A stretch of 8,680 nt of DNA, taken from the NCBI GenBank assembly GCA_024642805.1, contig JAHEAK010000187.1:1-8680 (forward strand), given 5' to 3'. The translations under genes were made by a program, and so were the position numbers. Under the pieces are notes generated by a model. That model was not told the DNA's origin and ran no database searches. It was given only the letters and a program-made list of their open reading frames with translations. The stretch's first letter is position 1; the number at the start of each line of letters is the position of its first letter. The stretch is from Kofleriaceae bacterium (GTDB taxonomy: Bacteria > Myxococcota_A > Polyangia > Haliangiales > Haliangiaceae). Below, piece by piece: positions 6,750 through 8,680 of this stretch.

Positions 6750-8648
6750 CTAGCTGCGGCGATTGAGGAGAATTTGCTCGAAGGCCTCGGCGGCGGCCTG
6801 GCTCAAGACCGCCACGTGCTCCTCGAAGATCTTGCCATGGCTGCCCATGCCGAAGAGGACGCCAACGACTCGCTCGCGCACGCTCAGCGGTAGCACCAAG
6901 AGATCGAGGGCGTCTGGGATATCGAGATCGCGAGCAAGCTTTTTGGTGGCATCGTCCTCGATGGGGCCGTTGTAAGGCAGGCGCATGCGCACCGCCGAGC
7001 GGAAGGTCGAGGGCTGGTCCAGAGCAATGCTCACGCCGGCGTCGACGTCATCGGCACAGCCGTGCACCATCCAGGCGACCAGGTCGTCCTGGCGGAGCGC
7101 CAGGAAGCCTGTGCGCTCGAAGGCGCTGTCGAGGAAATCGAGCAGGGCATTGACCACGGCTTTCTTGCTCTCCGCATGGTCGATGGCCCGCAAGGCCATC
7201 AGTAAGCGCGCAGATGCTTCGGCCATGCGGCTGTGGCGCACCATGGGAGGCGCCTCGGTGCGATTGGTCTCGTCAGCCTCTGGTGCCACGGCCGTCGGAG
7301 CGCCGTTGTTGACCGTGATCTCGGAGGTCACATCCTCGTCGACGGCGACCGGAATGGCGTCGGCCAAGCCCTCGTAGGAGGAGCTTGGTGCGCCGAGAAA
7401 GCTCGGGGGAATCGTGGTGCCAGGCTCGCCCCATTCGGCGTCCCCAACCATGTCATGGCTGCGAGGTGTTGTCGCCACGGCTCTCGCCCCGGCAGTCGAC
7501 TTGGGCCATGCCCGAGTTTCGATCGTGTCCTTACTGTCGGTGTCCTCGGCTCGTCGCTCAGCGAGGCCGGCATCCGCGCGCTGGGCCTTCATCTCGCCGA
7601 TGCCGATCTTGGTGCGTCGAGTGGTTCGACGCTTTCGGCGACTCTGATCGAGGATGATGGGACCGCTCTGCTCATCGTCGATCACCGACTGGGCGGCTGC
7701 CTGCAGGTTGGCGGCTGCTTGTTCGCGCGCTTCTTGCTCGGCTAGGCGCTGCTTGACCTCGCTTAACAAGATGGGGGCGGTGTCTGTGCCGCGCTGATAG
7801 TCGAGCACGACGGCGCTCTCCTCAGGATCCAGGCTGACGACCACGGCAGGGCTCTCGTCCAGATCTCGGTCTGGTTTGGCGACGCTGTGAATCTCACCGG
7901 CGCGTGCGAAGAGTTCTGGTGGCGAGGGCTGTTGATTCGCTGGCCGCTTGCGGGCGGTCTTCAGAGGGCCGGTCTCGGCCTCGAGATTGATCTCGACGCC
8001 ATCTTCCTGCTTGCGGCCTTCTTTGCTGGTCTGCTGCCGGCCCTTCTTGCGCTTCTTGGTCTTCTTCCGAATCGGCCCGGTATCGGGATAGGTGGACAGG
8101 GGCGCGGTGTCCTTCTCGCTTGGGTCGTCGTAGGCAGGTGTCGGCTCGGCGGGGCGCTCGGCGACGGTGCTCTCGGGCCATTGACCATCGGCTACCAAGT
8201 CGAGGTACAGGCCGGTCTTCTGTTTGTAGTAGTGGGCCAGGCACCAGGCGATTTGCGACTGCGTGGCGATCGCGCGCATCACGTAGCTGCCAGTGAAGAA
8301 GGAAATCTCATCGACGGCCTTGGTGTCGCTGGGATCCGACATGACCAAGGTCAGGTTTCCGTCGGCGTCCATCGCGATCGGAATCGATCGAAACTCGCTC
8401 GCCATGTCGGCTGGCAGACGGCCGAGCAGGGCGTTGCTCAGCTTAGCCAGCTCAGATGGATTGACTCGTGGAATCAGGAGCCGGCTGCGGTAAAAGGCGG
8501 TGAGCTCCTCGTCGTCGACGAAGCCACAGCGGACCAGCGCCTCGGGTACGGTTCCACCACTGGCCTTGGCGGCCTCACGCGCGGCCTCTAGCTGCTCAGC
8601 GGCAACATACCCAGCTCGGAGAAGCAGCGAACCAACGTCATCGGCCAT
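6750..8648 (-). CDS. MshEN (GspE N-terminal)-type domain protein with charged linker and C-terminal GAF-like domain
   Basis: A 632-residue, probably cytoplasmic protein. Residues 4-56 fit the two-part MshEN pattern of type II secretion/type IV pilus ATPase N-domains: 24 residues (DVGSLLLRAGYVAAEQLEAA...), a five-residue spacer, then 24 more (TVPEALVRCGFVDDEELTAF...). The GspE-N fold continues to about 150 with LIPRVNPSEL and an IPIAMDADGNLTLVMSDP block. No Walker A/B ATPase follows. Instead there is a long low-complexity linker (about 170-465) with two basic clusters, KKTKKRKKGR near 195-204 and RRKRRTTRR near 337-345, and a short coiled-coil-like stretch near 295-325. Residues about 480-628 resemble a GAF domain (LLMALRAIDHAESKKAVVNA, then LLVLPLSVRERVVGVLFGMG). 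Such proteins in other bacteria act in signalling or motility; this one's role is unknown. ATG 8648 lacks a strong ribosome site. Confidence 0.82.
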   Translation of the reverse strand: MADDVGSLLLRAGYVAAEQLEAAREAAKASGGTVPEALVRCGFVDDEELTAFYRSRLLIPRVNPSELAKLSNALLGRLPADMASEFRSIPIAMDADGNLTLVMSDPSDTKAVDEISFFTGSYVMRAIATQSQIAWCLAHYYKQKTGLYLDLVADGQWPESTVAERPAEPTPAYDDPSEKDTAPLSTYPDTGPIRKKTKKRKKGRQQTSKEGRKQEDGVEINLEAETGPLKTARKRPANQQPSPPELFARAGEIHSVAKPDRDLDESPAVVVSLDPEESAVVLDYQRGTDTAPILLSEVKQRLAEQEAREQAAANLQAAAQSVIDDEQSGPIILDQSRRKRRTTRRTKIGIGEMKAQRADAGLAERRAEDTDSKDTIETRAWPKSTAGARAVATTPRSHDMVGDAEWGEPGTTIPPSFLGAPSSSYEGLADAIPVAVDEDVTSEITVNNGAPTAVAPEADETNRTEAPPMVRHSRMAEASARLLMALRAIDHAESKKAVVNALLDFLDSAFERTGFLALRQDDLVAWMVHGCADDVDAGVSIALDQPSTFRSAVRMRLPYNGPIEDDATKKLARDLDIPDALDLLVLPLSVRERVVGVLFGMGSHGKIFEEHVAVLSQAAAEAFEQILLNRRS

Positions 8649-8680
8649 TAGAAACTTGTCAAGCCTTCCCAGCCCACCAG

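Noticed and set aside
7887..8591. A 234-codon plus-strand frame with hydrophobic Leu/Gly-rich stretches opposite the MshEN-GAF gene
   Set aside because: The hydrophobic runs are the complement of Lys/Glu-rich linker codons; the opposite strand encodes recognisable domains end to end.
8657..8662. TTGACA on the minus strand just upstream of the MshEN-GAF start
   Set aside because: It is a perfect -35 hexamer but lies eight bases before the ATG, so the -10 and transcription start would fall inside the gene.

Overview
The window is GC-rich DNA with strong G/C preference at third codon positions. It appears to be bacterial chromosome from a Gram-negative, most likely a deltaproteobacterium/myxobacterium (Myxococcota). 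That assignment is inferred from the mix of products: a Cys-rich Kazal-like lipoprotein, a lipobox-bearing beta-rich envelope protein, a very large TPR membrane protein and an ATPase-less MshEN (GspE N-terminal) domain protein. No rRNA, tRNA, CRISPR array, insertion sequence, phage gene or obvious horizontally acquired island was seen.

Layout. Positions 1-2461 hold three minus-strand genes in the order aroC (chorismate synthase), a small Rieske [2Fe-2S] protein and an electron-transfer-flavoprotein alpha-like protein that runs off the left edge. Gaps are about 70 and 34 bases, so they could be one transcript. The last two genes look like an electron-transfer pair, and both are unusual: the Rieske protein has a short C-terminus and the ETF-alpha-like protein has lost several residues of the FAD site.

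Positions 2521-3791 hold two convergent envelope genes. A plus-strand lipoprotein with ten cysteines and a Kazal-like module meets a minus-strand beta-strand-rich lipoprotein/outer-membrane protein. Divergent from the latter, across a roughly 100-base AT-richer intergenic region, is a 942-residue TPR protein (3894-6722) with TPRs on both sides of a single membrane segment.

The right end (6750-8648, minus strand) encodes a 632-residue protein with an N-terminal MshEN-type domain, a long charged linker and a C-terminal GAF-like domain. Its MshEN motif keeps the two-times-24-residue frame but lacks the arginines expected to bind cyclic di-GMP.

Only aroC has a firmly known biochemical role. The other genes can be placed by domain and location but not by function. 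I see no convincing defence or mobile system. The most novel-looking items are the Rieske/ETF-alpha-like pair and the MshEN-linker-GAF protein.
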